A stretch of DNA of 58,455 bases from contig JAPOQZ010000142.1 in the NCBI GenBank assembly GCA_026710435.1, positions 1 through 58,455 on the forward strand. The letters are read 5' to 3'. The position numbers and the translations under genes were made by a program. Shown here in pieces: positions 44,463 to 53,272 of the stretch. The notes below the pieces were generated by a model, which was given only the letters and a program-made list of their open reading frames with translations, was not told the DNA's origin and searched no databases. Numbering within the stretch: the first letter of the stretch is position 1; every line of letters begins with the position of its first letter. This DNA is from a bacterium (lineage in GTDB: Bacteria; Actinomycetota; Acidimicrobiia; Spongiisociales; Spongiisociaceae).

Positions 44463-45977
44463 TCAGGCTCCGAAGGGAGGGAGCCCAGCCTGAGGCTCGC
44501 CAGAACCCGGGCAGGAGTCACTGATTGCACAGGGATGGACCTCAACGATCATCTGTCGCGGCGAGTAGCGGACGGTCCATGTCTGTACTGATTCACTCCC
44601 CTCCGTCTCGACGGTGCGGACGACCCGCACCGTCCAACCGTCCTGAGCTGCCTGGACCACGGTCCGCTCGTCGTAGTCGAGTCCGGAACCGGCACGTATC
44701 CGCGGCTTGGGGGGATTCCGCCAACCAGAACGTTCCGATACGGACGCGGTCACGATGCGTGCCGCCGGTCCACCTTCCGACAGCACCGTCGTCCCACCTT
44801 CCCCGTCCTTCCACTCCCCGGAGACGACCCGTCCGTCGTTGTCCCCGTAGAAGGCCACGGTCAGGGACGTGGCCGTGTAGTCGGCGACGACAAGGACGTG
44901 GTGTGGTGTGTCGTTGCGGAACACCAGGTCGATGTCTGGCCAGTTGATCGTGGCTTCTATTCCCTCGGGGTAGCGGCGGATGTAGATGCTGTGAGGGCGA
45001 TGGGTAACAGACCGGTACCCGCCCCAGAATATAGCGTTGTAGATGGTCGTGGCTGCCTGGCTCACACCGCCTCCCACGGTGTTCACCAACTCGCCGTTGA
45101 CGAGGGTCCCCGCGGCCCGGAACCCGTCCTCTACGGTTCGCTTCCCTACGTGGCGGTTGAGGCTGAACCTGTCCCAAGGGGCTATCACCGCACCGCTCAG
45201 CTTGTCGGCGAAGCGGTGAATGTTGACCACCCGGTCCTGACAACACTTGTGATAGGTGGTGAAGCGGGACACCAGGTGACCGATGGAATGCTCTGCCACG
45301 AGCGTGCTGAACTCGGCCGGGGGCACCAAGCCGATCACCCTGGCGAGGAATGTCGCCATCTGTCCCCGGGTCACCGGCTCCTCCGGGCAGTAGTAATCCA
45401 GGTAGGTTGCGCACCCGGCGGTCATGCCGGCAGCCGCCAAGGCCTCGATATTCGCGGCGTGGACACTGCCCTCGAGATCGGTGAACACAGCGGTGGCGAC
45501 CGGGGGTAGGTCGAATGCCCTTACCAGGAAAGTGGCCATCTGTCCCCGGGTCACCGCTTCGAAGGGGCAGTAGCGCGTGGAGCCTCTGTCGCAGCCGACG
45601 GTGACCCCCAGATCGGTTAGCCGCTCCACATGGCCGGCCCACCACACGTTACCTACATCCGAGAAGACCCCGCTCCCGCCCACTTCGGGCTCCGCCAGGC
45701 CCAGTGCACGGTGGATCCACACTGCCATGACCCATCGCCTCATCGGCGCACCGGGACAGAATCGGGCCGTATCACACTCGGTGACGATGCCCATATGAGC
45801 GAGGATCCCCACGGCAGGAGCATGAAACCCCGCTTCTGACATGTCCGAGAATTCCTCCGCGGCGCTCGCAGGGATTCCCAGGACCGGAAATGAAGCGACG
45901 ATCAGCATGAGGCCGACCAAGTATCGGCCGATCAGGGCACCGACCGGACTGACCGAGTTGCTTTCAAAAACAGACAT
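44463..45977 (-). CDS. VanW-family protein with SLH-like repeats
   Basis: The product has 504 residues, a signal peptide (cleavage near ASA-AEE), and three SLH/WxL-like repeats (EEFSDM, GVFSDVGNVWWAG, AVFTDLEGSVHAANIEALAAAGMTAGC, each with RGQMA or similar). The VanW domain follows (PWDRFSLNRHVGKRTVEDGFRAAGTLVNGELVNTVGGGVSQAATTIYNA). A G5-like C-terminus ends it. It is likely held at the cell wall. VanW domains are widespread and do not imply vancomycin resistance. Confidence 0.85.
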   Translation of the reverse strand: MSVFESNSVSPVGALIGRYLVGLMLIVASFPVLGIPASAAEEFSDMSEAGFHAPAVGILAHMGIVTECDTARFCPGAPMRRWVMAVWIHRALGLAEPEVGGSGVFSDVGNVWWAGHVERLTDLGVTVGCDRGSTRYCPFEAVTRGQMATFLVRAFDLPPVATAVFTDLEGSVHAANIEALAAAGMTAGCATYLDYYCPEEPVTRGQMATFLARVIGLVPPAEFSTLVAEHSIGHLVSRFTTYHKCCQDRVVNIHRFADKLSGAVIAPWDRFSLNRHVGKRTVEDGFRAAGTLVNGELVNTVGGGVSQAATTIYNAIFWGGYRSVTHRPHSIYIRRYPEGIEATINWPDIDLVFRNDTPHHVLVVADYTATSLTVAFYGDNDGRVVSGEWKDGEGGTTVLSEGGPAARIVTASVSERSGWRNPPKPRIRAGSGLDYDERTVVQAAQDGWTVRVVRTVETEGSESVQTWTVRYSPRQMIVEVHPCAISDSCPGSGEPQAGLPPFGA

Positions 45978-46206
45978 GACCCAACCAACCCTACCGACGG
46001 ATAACCACTACACAAGTACGAGGCAGCAACTAGGAAGGTGCATGGATAGGCGGACCGAGACCGCCGTCACCGGCAAGTCACCACGCCGTTCGAACCAGGT
46101 TGGCAGCCGGATGCCACACCACCGGGCCGCGGCTCGATGTACTCCACGATTTCGGGCACCTTCTCGATCGTTTACCGGCTGGCCCGCGGAAAGGACGGGA
46201 GCCCAT

Positions 46207-46313
46207 CTAGGAGGGTGCTGAGCAATCCACCAGCGGCCTGCCAACCGCCGGCAAAATGCCTGGGCTGGCGGGCGGCAGGCCCGAGCAATCGTCATTGTTC
46301 AGCACCGTCCTAG
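46207..46313. repeat. family A MITE-like repeat, copy A3
   Basis: It spans 107 bp, CTAGGAGGGTGCTGAGCAAT to ATTGTTCAGCACCGTCCTAG, with centre GCCGGCAAAATGCCTGGGCT. One mismatch (CCGTCC) in the second end is shared with A4. It lies 17 bp past the stop of the GAPDH-like gene. The rest of 45978-46330 has no gene. Confidence 0.85.
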
Positions 46314-46330
46314 CGAGGACCGCACCCGGC

Positions 46331-47389
46331 TCAGACCTCCGGGAAGAAGTAGCGTCTGAGCACGCTCAGCCGGTCGTCGAACCCGCGGGGGTGGAGATAC
46401 CACAGAGTGGCGGCCACCGTCGAGAGCATCGGGTTACCGTCCTGAGGGGTGAAGCAGAAGCCGACGAGCCGGTTACCTCCCCTAACGACCAGCGTCTCGA
46501 CCGGTACCACAGTCTGGCTCAGGATGCGGCCGTAGTACCCATGGTCCCTGCCGAACGAGAAGATCTGGTTGGCAGACCGCTTGTAGGTGATCGCAACCCT
46601 CGGATTGGCTGCCAACCGCTCCTGAGCCTCCTCGACGGTTATCTCCCTGTCGAGGACGATCTCGAAGTGGAGAGCGTGCATGTACTGGCTGTTCACCTTG
46701 ACGGCAGACGAGAACAAGTCGAGTTCGTGGCCCATGGTCTGGAACAGGTGATGGGCATCCTTGGCGTGGTGGGTTCCGAAACGACCCTTGGGATGCGTTC
46801 CGACCTCGGGAGCGGGAATGAACTTCCCGTCCTGGCTGATGTCGTTAGCTCGCCTGATGCACAGGAAGGTTCCCTCGACCACATGGTTCGTGCCGTCGTG
46901 ATCGAACCCGAGGGTCTTGAGGAGCACCGCAATGTTGTGAGTGTTGCACGAGACGATATGGAGGTAGCGGTCCTCTCCCCGGACCAGAGCCTCGTCATTT
47001 ATCCCTCTGGCATACATCTTGCCGAAGCCGAACTCCGATCCCTGGGCCAGGAAACCGCCGACCCCGGAAGCATGACGGTAGTACTTCTCCTTGTTCTCGT
47101 TCCCGGCAGGCGTACAATCGACCACGACATCCGCCCGCTCTATCGCCTCCCATGCCTCGAACTTGGGGGCATGACCCAGTTCTTCGAACCCTGTCCGCCG
47201 CTCGGCGTCGACCGATAGCCGTGCTCCCCGCCGAACCAGGTCGTTCACTTTCGCCCTCTCAAGCAGTAGAGGGGTCCGTTTGTGGAATGTGACCTCGTCG
47301 ATCCCGAACGCTTCCCTGTTGTCGGCCATCAGCCCGATCAGCGGCTCGCCGATGGTTCCCGTTCCCACGATGTGCACGATTCCGGCCAT
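46331..47389 (-). CDS. archaeal-type (type II) glyceraldehyde-3-phosphate dehydrogenase-like oxidoreductase
   Basis: The protein has 352 residues. HIVGTGTIGEPLIGLM is a Rossmann start. ADVVVDCTPAGNENKEKYYRHA and the active-site HIVSCNTHNIAVLL, then GTFLCIRRANDISQ and an AVKVNSQYMHALHFE block, match archaeal GAPDH more than the bacterial type (which has SCTTN). ATG 47389 has GGAG seven bases upstream. The substrate could differ from glyceraldehyde-3-phosphate. No glycolytic partner is adjacent. Confidence 0.65.
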   Translation of the reverse strand: MAGIVHIVGTGTIGEPLIGLMADNREAFGIDEVTFHKRTPLLLERAKVNDLVRRGARLSVDAERRTGFEELGHAPKFEAWEAIERADVVVDCTPAGNENKEKYYRHASGVGGFLAQGSEFGFGKMYARGINDEALVRGEDRYLHIVSCNTHNIAVLLKTLGFDHDGTNHVVEGTFLCIRRANDISQDGKFIPAPEVGTHPKGRFGTHHAKDAHHLFQTMGHELDLFSSAVKVNSQYMHALHFEIVLDREITVEEAQERLAANPRVAITYKRSANQIFSFGRDHGYYGRILSQTVVPVETLVVRGGNRLVGFCFTPQDGNPMLSTVAATLWYLHPRGFDDRLSVLRRYFFPEV

Positions 47390-47522
47390 ACTGAACTCCG
47401 CCTTTCCGGAAGCGCCCGGTACTCCCAACCGTGACGATAGTCGCCGCCCATCGTCACGCACGGGAACTGCAATGGGGAGAAGAGGCACCGGTTTCGCCGC
47501 GACCCCGAACCTCGATGACACT

Positions 47523-48287
47523 TCAGCCGTCAAGGGTCGCACAATCCGAGACCGGTGCTCCCGAGCGGGCGGCCGGACGGGAGTCGGGATCACACCCTGG
47601 CGCCTCCACCTCCCGCTTCACCCTTACGAAACGGGCGGAGAGGACGCCGTAACGAAGGACGGGGTCCGCGTGGTCGAAGAGAACCGCCTGCTCCACGCTC
47701 TGGTACATGCCGCCCCCCGACTTCTCGTAACAGGTGATCGCTTGCGGTGCCAACTCGGGACCGAAGAGGTCCACCACGTCCCATCCGAAGCAGATGGGTT
47801 CCTGCGGTGTCGGCTCCTCATGGACATCGGTGAGGAGTAGAACGAGCCCTCCAATCCGTACCACCCTCTTGATCTCCCCGATGGCACCATCAAGGTCATC
47901 GACGTGGTCCAGCGAGTTGAACGAACAGACAACGTCGAAGTAGCCGTCCGGAAACGGGATCGACTCCGCCCCGGCAGCGACGTACACCATCGAGTGCTCA
48001 TCAGCACCCAGCCGGAGGTACTCGTCGGCCAGCGGATCAAGCCCCACCTGCTCCAGAGCCGTGGTCGCCCATTCCAGAGAACCCCGCGGTCCGCATCCGA
48101 TGTCCAATACTCGCTTGCCCGTGTAATCGGCGAGGGACAGGCCGAAGTGGGTGGTGTAGAAGTGCTCGAACCAGTAATTCTCCAGGAGACCTTCCGAGTC
48201 CTTGCGTTCCGACCAGTACGAAAGTTCGCCCGACCGGTCCCGCTCACTACTGCCGGCATCCACCGAGTGCGTCCCCTCTCTCGCCAA
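47523..48287 (-). CDS. class I SAM-dependent methyltransferase
   Basis: A methyltransferase of up to 254 residues. KRVLDIGCGPRGSLEWA is motif I and VGLDPLADEY motif II; FDVVCSFNSLDHVDDLDGAIGEI and GLVLLLTDVHEEPT follow. The substrate is unknown. The long frame starts at TTG 48287, only two bases from the CTAG end of repeat B5. GTG 48263, behind GAGAGGGG, may be the better start. Confidence 0.8.
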   Translation of the reverse strand: MAREGTHSVDAGSSERDRSGELSYWSERKDSEGLLENYWFEHFYTTHFGLSLADYTGKRVLDIGCGPRGSLEWATTALEQVGLDPLADEYLRLGADEHSMVYVAAGAESIPFPDGYFDVVCSFNSLDHVDDLDGAIGEIKRVVRIGGLVLLLTDVHEEPTPQEPICFGWDVVDLFGPELAPQAITCYEKSGGGMYQSVEQAVLFDHADPVLRYGVLSARFVRVKREVEAPGCDPDSRPAARSGAPVSDCATLDG

Positions 48288-48289
48288 CG

Positions 48290-48403
48290 CTAGCCCTGAT
48301 TATTCATGTTTCCCGACATACCGCGGCAACATGCCACATCAATCATATGATCGAGACTGCGCCGGGCTTCACCCGACGGGTGAAGGTCCCACCGGGCCGA
48401 GAC
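48290..48403 (-). repeat. family B repeat, copy B5
   Basis: Read on the minus strand: GTCTCGGCCCGGTGGGACC, the hairpin TTCACCCGTCGGGTGAA, GATTGATGTGG, ATGTCGGGAAACATGAAT and the end AATCAGGGCTAG. It points into the methyltransferase gene and nearly touches it, so it must lie in that gene's leader. Positions 48404-48555 beyond it are unassigned. Confidence 0.7.
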
Positions 48404-48555
48404 GGGACTGTCGAAAACACCCATAGTGCCTGGTCAAAAGCTCATAGTCCACACCCCGGTTCGCCCAGTCCAAATCCACGCATGGAAATCGGGGCTAAGC
48501 TTCATTCGACGATCCGGCGGACCGCAGGAAGGTCTCGATCCATAGAACCCATGCA

Positions 48556-49098
48556 TTGTCACTCGAGCCGTCCAGCACGATTCCGGTGAACAGGACATCT
48601 GGCGTCCGACCCACCATACGGGAGCTTAGGAATCAGGATCGAGCCGATGCGGTAAGCGTGATCAATACGGCCGCTTCGTGGTACGAGGAGTTCCTGGGCC
48701 GCGAGGAACTCCATTCGCCCGAGATGGACGAAGCCACCTGGGACGCCGAGGCGCGGCGCATGACCTGGTGGGGAGCGTTCGTTGGTGGACTGCTCGTCGG
48801 GGTGATGGGCTGCGAGCCTGCTGGAGACGCGGTGCTCATGCGCCATGCGTACGTCCTCCCTGAATACCAGCGGAACGGTATAGGCACGGCGCTGCTCGTC
48901 CACTCTGAAGAGACGCTTCCGGTCCCGGTCCGGATCGTCGTCGGTACATACGCTGCCAACTACAAGGCTCGGGGAAACCTCGAGAAAGCGGGCTACCGAC
49001 CTTCGGCGAAGTCCGAAACCGTGCTCAGCAAGTACTACGACATTCCCGAGGATCGGATCAGCACCTCGATCGTGTACGAGAAGGTGCTTCCAGCCTGA
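48556..49098 (+). CDS. GNAT-family acetyltransferase
   Basis: The product has 180 residues. IRELRNQDRADAVSVINTAASWYEEF is the GNAT start; AYVLPEYQRNGIGTALLVHSEE is the acetyl-CoA pyrophosphate loop (Q/RxxGxG/A), and NYKARGNLEKAGYRP the C-terminal part. The substrate is unknown. The long frame starts at TTG 48556; GTG 48586 is an alternative, and neither has a good ribosome site. Confidence 0.8.
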   Translation: MSLEPSSTIPVNRTSGVRPTIRELRNQDRADAVSVINTAASWYEEFLGREELHSPEMDEATWDAEARRMTWWGAFVGGLLVGVMGCEPAGDAVLMRHAYVLPEYQRNGIGTALLVHSEETLPVPVRIVVGTYAANYKARGNLEKAGYRPSAKSETVLSKYYDIPEDRISTSIVYEKVLPA

Positions 49099-49148
49099 AC
49101 AGGCACGGCGCGGGCTTCCGATTGCTTGCTGCAGGAGTCCCTTCCCGA

Positions 49149-50321
49149 TCAGTCGGCCAGGAAGAGGGCCGGTTCCTCCAGATTCTCCACAAGCATCCCA
49201 ACGAATCGCTGGCCCAACCCTCCGTCGATCACGCGGTGGTCGAACGCGAGGGACAGGGGCATCATCGGCGCGATAGCAACCGCCCCATCCCTCACTACCG
49301 GCGCATCGAGCGCCCTACCGATGGCGAGGATGGCGGTCGTGCCGTGTGGGATTATTGGCGTGCCCCGGCCGCCGCCGAGAGCCCCGAAGTTGGAAACAGT
49401 GAATGTCGCCCCGGTAAGTTCGCCACTGACGAGGGTACGGGCCTTACCCCGTGAGCCGAGATCCGATATCGCGTCGGCAAGGGAGATCAGGCCGAGGTCC
49501 CCTGCTCCCCGGATAACCGGAACGAGCAGCCCGTCCCTGGTATCCACAGCTATTCCAACATCAAGTGAGTGATGCAGGACCAGTTCATCGCCTTCGAGCG
49601 ATGCGTTGAATTCGCGGAACCGCTGGAGAACCGGTACCAGAGCCTTGACGACCATGGCCTCCATCGGAATATCCCGCCCGTGCCGGACCGCGAGGGCCCG
49701 TCTCGCTGCCAGCAGACGGGCTGCATCTACGTCATCGAAGATGGTCACATGGGGAATCTCACGCCACGAAGTGCTCATATGGCGGGCGATGGTGCGACGC
49801 AGCATCGAGAGGCGGACACGTTCATCCGCTGACGCCGCCACCGGGGGCTGCGACGCCCTGGCTACAGCCGTCATGACATCTTCCCTCGTGATCCGTCCGC
49901 CCGGACCGGTACCGGCAACCGTGGACAGATCGACACCTTTTTCCCGAGCGAGCCTGCGCACTACCGGTAGCGCTTGGCCTCGACCCTGCCGACGTTTGGG
50001 CGACCGGTCCCCGGACGGCTGGGGGGATCGGTCGGAAGCGGGCCGTTCGCCATCACCCTCACCGTGGACGCGCCACGACTCACCCGGTCGGCCAATGACG
50101 GCGAGGATCGATCCGACGGTCAGGGTGACGCCTTCGGCAGCTCCGTGATGCAGGACCGTTCCGGCAGCCGGCGACGGTATCTCGACAACCGCCTTGGCGG
50201 TCTCGACCTCGACGAGTACCTGGTCCTGTTCGATCGGGCTTCCCACCGGAACGTGCCAGCGGACTATGTCGGCCTCGGCCAACCCCTCCCCGATGTCCGG
50301 TAGTTCGAACACGTACGCCAT
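49149..50321 (-). CDS. 2-oxoacid dehydrogenase E2 (dihydrolipoamide acyltransferase)
   Basis: A 390-residue protein with three modules. The lipoyl domain (residues 1-80) has the modified lysine in VETAKAVVEIP. The E1/E3-binding domain (about 120-155) is VRRLAREKGVDLSTVAGTGPGGRITREDV. The catalytic domain ends FDHRVIDGGLGQRF, with HxxxDG. It transfers acyl groups from lipoamide to CoA. No E1 or E3 gene is in the window. Close relatives serve pyruvate or branched-chain 2-oxoacids. Confidence 0.9.
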   Translation of the reverse strand: MAYVFELPDIGEGLAEADIVRWHVPVGSPIEQDQVLVEVETAKAVVEIPSPAAGTVLHHGAAEGVTLTVGSILAVIGRPGESWRVHGEGDGERPASDRSPQPSGDRSPKRRQGRGQALPVVRRLAREKGVDLSTVAGTGPGGRITREDVMTAVARASQPPVAASADERVRLSMLRRTIARHMSTSWREIPHVTIFDDVDAARLLAARRALAVRHGRDIPMEAMVVKALVPVLQRFREFNASLEGDELVLHHSLDVGIAVDTRDGLLVPVIRGAGDLGLISLADAISDLGSRGKARTLVSGELTGATFTVSNFGALGGGRGTPIIPHGTTAILAIGRALDAPVVRDGAVAIAPMMPLSLAFDHRVIDGGLGQRFVGMLVENLEEPALFLAD

Positions 50322-50369
50322 CGATCCTCCGTAGTAGGAAGTTCAGGGTACGCGGTGTCCGGCGGATCG

Positions 50370-52973
50370 TCAGATCGGGAGACCCGCCGGGGTCTGCAAC
50401 TCCTCGATCGTCACCAGGACCTCGCGGGCCTTCGAACCCTCGGACGGACCGACGATCCCCCTCTGCTCGAGGATGTCCATGATTCGGCCGGCCCGGGCAA
50501 AACCGACCCGGAGCTTACGTTGGAGCATCGAGGTCGAACCCAGTTGCGACCGGACCACGAGTTCGGTGGCCCTCCGCACCAGATCGGCATCTTCGTCGTC
50601 CTCCTGCTCGGCGGAAGCTCGGCGCTCGACGGCAACCTCTTCGTAGATACGGCGGTACTCGGCCTTCTTCTGAGTCTTGACCCAGTCCACCACCACCGAG
50701 ACTTCCTCTTCGCTCACCCACGCCCCCTGCACCCGCACGGCACGCGGTTCGCGGGCCGTCACCACCAGCATGTCACCCATTCCCACCAGCTTCTCGGCAC
50801 CCACCGTATCGATGATCACCCGCGAGTCGGTCTGCGAGGCGACAGAGAATGCCAGACGGCTGGGTACGTTTGCTTTGATCACCCCGGTGATCACGTTGAC
50901 CGAGGGCCGCTGGGTGGCTATGACCAGATGGATGCCAACTGCCCGGGCCATCTGGGCTATCCGCACGATGGCGCTCTCGACATCGCGGCCCGCCACCATC
51001 ATCAGGTCGTTCAACTCGTCGATCAGAACCACGAGGAAGGGAAAGCGGTCGAACCGGTCGGCCTGCAGCGTTCCACCTCGGAGCTTTTGGCGGTAGCTCA
51101 CGATGTCACGGACCCCTGCCTCCGCCAACAGGTCGTAGCGGCGGTCCATCTCAGCCACTGCCCACTGGAGAGCCTCCAGTGCCTTCTTCGGCTTTGTTAT
51201 GACCCGTGTCATAAGATGGGGAACCCCGTTGTACTGACCCAGTTCGACCCTCTTCGGATCGACCATGATCAGGCGAACATCCTCCGGATCCGTGCGGACG
51301 AGGAGGGAGGTCACGATCGAGTTGATACAGGAGGACTTACCCGCTCCGGTAGCGCCGGCGATGAGAACGTGGGGCAATTCGGCCAGATTCAACAGCACCG
51401 GCTTGCCCGAGATGTCCTCGCCCAGTCCCACCACTAGAGGGTGCTTCATTCTGGACGCTTCCGATGAGGCCAGGACGTCACCCAAAGTCACCAACCGCCT
51501 TACCCGGTTGGGAACCTCCACCCCTATAGCCGACCGGCCCGGAATCGGTGCCAGCAGCCTTACGTCGGGAGTGGCGAGCGCGTACGCGATGTCGCCGGAG
51601 AGATTCGTAACCCGCGAGACCTTCACCCCCGGCGCGAGTTCGATCTCGTAGCGGGTGACGGTAGGCCCCGGAACGATGTTCGTCAGCTTGGCGTTGACGT
51701 CGTGGTGGCGAAGCGTGTCCTCTAGCTGGCGGGCTGTCTCCTCGAGCATCCGACGGCTCTGGCCTTCATTCCCGCCTCTTTGGAGCAAGGCGACCGGAGG
51801 TAACTGGTATCCGTTGCCGATTTCTGCCGGTGGCGGAGGGCTGGGAGGAGGGCTCTCCGCCACACCGGCAGTTGCGGTAGGGCGTTTCGATGGAGGCTTG
51901 GGCCTTTGCGGTAACCGGACCACCTCGCCGGGAGGGCTGGCAGTACCGGCGGGTGGAGGCGTCTGGTCAGAACCGGGACGCGGAGGCCGGCGCTCAGCCT
52001 TGGTAGGACGGCGTTCCACCTTCGGGCGCCGCTGCGGCGAGTTGACGGAACGGCGCTGCGGGGGTTTCGCGGGGCGGCGGTCCACTTGCCAGCGTGGCTT
52101 GTCGGAAGCGCCGCTGTTTGCGGCAGTACGGCGCTCCGGCCCGACCGACCACATGCCTGCCCAGCTTGCCCGCAGTGATCTGGCCGCGAAACCGCTGAAT
52201 TCCCCCGCCGCGAGGATCACATCCCTGATAGAAGCCCTGACGACAACCATGACACCCAGCGCGGTCATTAGGGAGACAACCACGAACGCACCCCAGAACC
52301 CGAGGAGGCGCTGGAGAGGGAAGGCTATCAGCGAACCAATGGCCCCGCCCGTGCGCTGGACCAACTCGCCGTTGCCTGCTAGCGCGGCGCCTCCCATGAT
52401 CAGATGGAACAAACCCAGCGCACCGCTGAACCAGAGAGCGGCTCCCACCAGCACCCGCCGGAAGTCATCGCGGTAGCGGCCCAGCAGGAGCATCCCACCG
52501 ACTCCTACGAACAGAACGGGAAGGACATACACCCATACTCCCACCAGCGCTCGCAGGCTCCCCAACAGCCATCGTCCACCCGGACCAGCACCTCCGAAGA
52601 AGGAAAGGGCGTTCAGCACCCCCGCGACCGCGAGCAGCAAGCCGATGACCTCGTGCGTCTGGCGACCGATGCCGAACCGGATATTCTCGTACAGGGTCGC
52701 TACCAGGGGGCGTGACCGGGTGTCGGGCCGTGTCCTGTTCTGGTTCCGGGCCGGTCGGCGGTGGGTCTCCCGACGTGCTTGCGGTTGGCGAGGGGAGGAA
52801 GCACCAGCGGGCGGCTTACGGGTCGCCCCATTGCGCGCGGCACCGCGGCCGGGCTGGCTTCGCCTGGAGCCGACGGTGTTCTTTGCCCGCGGTCTGCTAG
52901 CCGCGTTGCCTGCGTGTACCTGCGACACCCGTCTCCGCCCCGTACCCCCACGGGTGGATGTCCCCTTGGTCAT
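50370..52973 (-). CDS. ftsK: DNA translocase FtsK/SpoIIIE
   Basis: The protein has 867 residues. A basic N-terminus of about 90 residues leads into four membrane spans (near 95-215), then a Pro/Arg-rich linker. The motor follows: VTRYEIELAPGVKVSRV, Walker A GATGAGKSSCINS near residue 540, Walker B FLVVLIDELNDLM. The C-terminal gamma winged helix (VGFARAGRIMDILEQRGIVGP) recognises KOPS-like sites. It pumps chromosome DNA through the division septum. Confidence 0.96.
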   Translation of the reverse strand: MTKGTSTRGGTGRRRVSQVHAGNAASRPRAKNTVGSRRSQPGRGAARNGATRKPPAGASSPRQPQARRETHRRPARNQNRTRPDTRSRPLVATLYENIRFGIGRQTHEVIGLLLAVAGVLNALSFFGGAGPGGRWLLGSLRALVGVWVYVLPVLFVGVGGMLLLGRYRDDFRRVLVGAALWFSGALGLFHLIMGGAALAGNGELVQRTGGAIGSLIAFPLQRLLGFWGAFVVVSLMTALGVMVVVRASIRDVILAAGEFSGFAARSLRASWAGMWSVGPERRTAANSGASDKPRWQVDRRPAKPPQRRSVNSPQRRPKVERRPTKAERRPPRPGSDQTPPPAGTASPPGEVVRLPQRPKPPSKRPTATAGVAESPPPSPPPPAEIGNGYQLPPVALLQRGGNEGQSRRMLEETARQLEDTLRHHDVNAKLTNIVPGPTVTRYEIELAPGVKVSRVTNLSGDIAYALATPDVRLLAPIPGRSAIGVEVPNRVRRLVTLGDVLASSEASRMKHPLVVGLGEDISGKPVLLNLAELPHVLIAGATGAGKSSCINSIVTSLLVRTDPEDVRLIMVDPKRVELGQYNGVPHLMTRVITKPKKALEALQWAVAEMDRRYDLLAEAGVRDIVSYRQKLRGGTLQADRFDRFPFLVVLIDELNDLMMVAGRDVESAIVRIAQMARAVGIHLVIATQRPSVNVITGVIKANVPSRLAFSVASQTDSRVIIDTVGAEKLVGMGDMLVVTAREPRAVRVQGAWVSEEEVSVVVDWVKTQKKAEYRRIYEEVAVERRASAEQEDDEDADLVRRATELVVRSQLGSTSMLQRKLRVGFARAGRIMDILEQRGIVGPSEGSKAREVLVTIEELQTPAGLPI

Positions 52974-53150
52974 GTGAGTCGAACACTACACGAACCCGGT
53001 GCTGTACTCAACGATCCTAGGATCGGCCGCGACTCGGCGACCCTAAGAGATGCCAACCCCGGAGTTCTTGGAAGAGCATTGCGGCCCGCGGACCACCAAG
53101 GCCTGGGTCCGGCACCCTCGCAACTCACCCCACGCATGAAGGGTCGGGGG

Positions 53151-53257
53151 CTAGGAGGGTGCTGAGCAATCCACCAGCGGCCTGCCAACCGCCGGCAAAA
53201 TACCTGGGCTGGCGGGCGGCAGGCCCGAGCAATCGTCATTGTTCAGCACCGTCCTAG
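53151..53257. repeat. family A MITE-like repeat, copy A4
   Basis: It spans 107 bp and is nearly identical to A3 (interior AAAATACCTGG instead of AAAATGCCTGG). It lies 15 bp past the stop of the RNase J gene, within the 299-bp gap before ftsK (52974-53272), which has no other feature I can identify. Confidence 0.85.
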
Positions 53258-53272
53258 GGGTCCACCGATTCT

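Noticed and set aside
44463-45977. Vancomycin-resistance gene
   Set aside because: VanW domains are common in bacteria without resistance; no vanHAX genes are near and SLH repeats suggest a wall protein.
46008-46295. Conserved short ORFs (MTIARACRPP-type) inside repeat family A
   Set aside because: They exist because the repeat is conserved, carry no ribosome site, and run past the element in different frames.
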